From NCBI RefSeq assembly GCF_001830555.1, contig NZ_MIAM01000015.1:34112-88483 (forward strand): a stretch of DNA of 54,372 bases, written 5' to 3'. This DNA is from Sphingopyxis sp. RIFCSPHIGHO2_12_FULL_65_19. Lineage in GTDB: Bacteria > Pseudomonadota > Alphaproteobacteria > Sphingomonadales > Sphingomonadaceae. Below, piece by piece: positions 53,215-54,372 of the stretch; position 1 is the stretch's first letter; each line of letters opens with the position of its first letter. The translations under genes were made by a program, and so were the position numbers. Under the pieces are notes generated by a model. That model did not search any database. It was not told the DNA's origin and saw nothing but the letters and a program-made list of their open reading frames with translations.

Positions 53215-54267
53215 CTATTCGGACCAGATGCGCTCGAACCGCGCGCCGAGCCCGGTTAGCAGCTCATATTGCGACAAGCCGCTCGCCGACGACACGATCG
53301 GCAGGTCGTAACCGAGTGCCAGCCAGTCACCCTCGCCGATCGCGGGGGCATCGCTGACGTCAAAGGCGACAAGATCCATCGAGACGCGCCCGATCAACGG
53401 CAGCGCATGGCCCTGCCAGCTTGCCATGGCACCCGTCCCCGCGTGGCAGCGCAGAAAGCCATCGGCATAGCCGAGGTTCGCGACGGCGATGCGGCTGTTG
53501 CGGTGCGCCGTCCATGCCGCGCCATAGCCGACGGCTTCGCCCGCCGGGACATCGCGGACCTGCAACACACGCGTTTCGGGAAAAGCGACCTGGCGGATAT
53601 GCCCCGCTGCCTCGCGGCGCGGAATGCCGCCGTATAGCGCGATGCCGGGCCGGGTCAGGTCGAAGGCGAAATCGGTGCTCAGGCAAATGCCGGCACTGTT
53701 CGCGAGGCTGTATCGCCGTGCGGGAATGGCGTCGCGGACGGCCCGAAACGCCGCGAGCTGCTGCGCATTCTGGGCGCTGTCCTCGTCGGCCGAGGCCAGA
53801 TGGCTGAGCAGAGTTTCGATGCGCAGCCCGCCCAGCGCGCCGGCCAGCGCCTCCTCGACGCGAAGCCCCAGGCGGTTCATCCCGGTGTCGACCATCACGT
53901 CGCACGGCCGCCCCTCCCCCACGTCACGCCAGCGGACAACCTGTTCCACACTGCCGAGAACGGGACGAACCGGCAATGTGCGCGCCGCGATCATGTCGCT
54001 CGCGCCCGCGCCGTGGAGGACCGACAGCGACGCGCCTTCGGGCAGCGGCATCAGCGCCGCCGCTTCGGCCCAGGTCGCAACGAAAAAGTCGCGGCACCCT
54101 GCGGCAGCCAGATGGTGCATCACCGCGCGCGCGCCGAGGCCATAGCCATTGGCCTTCAGCGCCGCACCGCAGGCAGCGGACCCGCTTTGGGCGGCGAGCC
54201 AGCGCCAGTTGGCGACAAGCGCAGCGCGGTCGAGACGAAGGCGGAGCGGCGATGGGACTTCGATCAT
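53215..54267 (-). CDS. alr: Alanine racemase
   Basis: PLP enzyme interconverting L- and D-alanine for peptidoglycan; 350 residues. The PLP lysine is Lys38 in ALKANGYGLGA. MVDTGMNRLGL and the SLANSAGICLS and TRPGIALYGG segments line the active site. The C-terminal beta domain supplies the catalytic Tyr in GEAVGYGAAW and RVSMDLVAFDVS. ATG 54267 starts at the conserved N terminus; an in-frame ATG 28 codons upstream lies in what looks like non-native sequence. Confidence 0.94.
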   Translation of the reverse strand: MIEVPSPLRLRLDRAALVANWRWLAAQSGSAACGAALKANGYGLGARAVMHHLAAAGCRDFFVATWAEAAALMPLPEGASLSVLHGAGASDMIAARTLPVRPVLGSVEQVVRWRDVGEGRPCDVMVDTGMNRLGLRVEEALAGALGGLRIETLLSHLASADEDSAQNAQQLAAFRAVRDAIPARRYSLANSAGICLSTDFAFDLTRPGIALYGGIPRREAAGHIRQVAFPETRVLQVRDVPAGEAVGYGAAWTAHRNSRIAVANLGYADGFLRCHAGTGAMASWQGHALPLIGRVSMDLVAFDVSDAPAIGEGDWLALGYDLPIVSSASGLSQYELLTGLGARFERIWSE

Positions 54268-54311
54268 GTTGGCGCCCCTATACGGCTTCGCCCGCCGCGC
54301 CAATGGGTGGA

Positions 54312-54371
54312 TCAGCTGGTCGGTCCGGCCGTCGGCGCCGCCTTGTCCCACTGTCCCTCCACCTGGTCCTT
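54312..54371 (-). CDS. Possible C-terminal end of an upstream gene
   Basis: Read leftward from the window edge, one frame gives KDQVEGQWDKAAPTAGPTS and then TGA, 45 bases before the alr start. This could be the tail of the gene upstream of alr, but 19 codons are too few to identify it or to be sure it is translated. Confidence 0.3.
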   Translation of the reverse strand, partial: KDQVEGQWDKAAPTAGPTS

Positions 54372-54372
54372 G

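Noticed and set aside
1..54372. CRISPR array, prophage, transposase or rRNA gene
   Set aside because: No regularly spaced direct repeats, phage structural genes, transposase motifs or rRNA signatures were found.

Overview
The window is a G+C-rich (roughly two-thirds by eye), densely coded chromosomal segment of an alphaproteobacterium, most likely a sphingomonad and plausibly Sphingopyxis. This rests on the fused IspDF enzyme, the dusB-ntrB-ntrC-ntrY-ntrX-hfq-hflX order, a double-domain Hfq, a PhaR-type PHA regulator, a very large TonB-dependent receptor of the kind sphingomonads carry in numbers, and a dense acyl-CoA catabolic cluster. The genus is inference; no rRNA gene is present.

Layout. 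1-6307: the edge of an exported protein, ettA, a thioesterase, beta-carbonic anhydrase, lipA, a COQ10/RatA-type protein, a CinA-domain amidase and ispDF. 6399-15714: the nitrogen/redox regulatory block dusB-ntrBC-ntrYX-hfq-hflX, with start/stop overlaps and a tandem Hfq. 15692-24573 (minus): mazG under its own AT-rich promoter, then a nine-gene operon read from mltB through rlpA, a D,D-carboxypeptidase, tmk, holB, metG, tatD and a metallo-hydrolase to a 58-residue membrane protein. 24720-24809: tRNA-Ser(UGA). 24811-37487: a flavin reductase fused to a decayed alpha/beta hydrolase, a nitronate monooxygenase, and a beta-oxidation cassette (five acyl-CoA dehydrogenase genes, SDR, thiolase, CoA-transferase/racemase, crotonase and a coupled tyrosine phosphatase). 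Two copies of the palindrome TTGACG-N4-CGTCAA lie upstream of its two main rightward units. 37587-43002: exported amidohydrolase, PAP2 phosphatase, and lpdA/pdhC separated by an AT-rich foreign-looking gene. 43176-49376: a UspA protein, a small membrane protein divergent from an XRE regulator, rnr, proS and phaR. 49875-54267: a 1071-residue TonB-dependent receptor with an intrinsic terminator, and alanine racemase.

How it fits together. Most of the window is conserved housekeeping: isoprenoid and lipoate synthesis, translation, DNA replication, wall turnover and the pyruvate dehydrogenase complex. The accessory part is the acyl-CoA cluster. Its paired, translationally coupled dehydrogenase genes and 2-methylacyl-CoA racemase-like protein suggest breakdown of a branched or cyclic acyl chain.

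The most unusual signals are the asymmetric tandem Hfq, the low-G+C membrane gene inserted between pdhC and lpdA, and an inverted-repeat (REPIN-like) element embedded in the coding sequence of the PdhC linker. Others are the shared operator of the acyl-CoA units and an acyl-CoA dehydrogenase subunit without its middle domain. No CRISPR array, prophage, transposase or rRNA gene was seen. The only stretch above 300 bases without a gene is 49377-49874, upstream of the TonB-dependent receptor; it holds two inverted repeats and no convincing gene.
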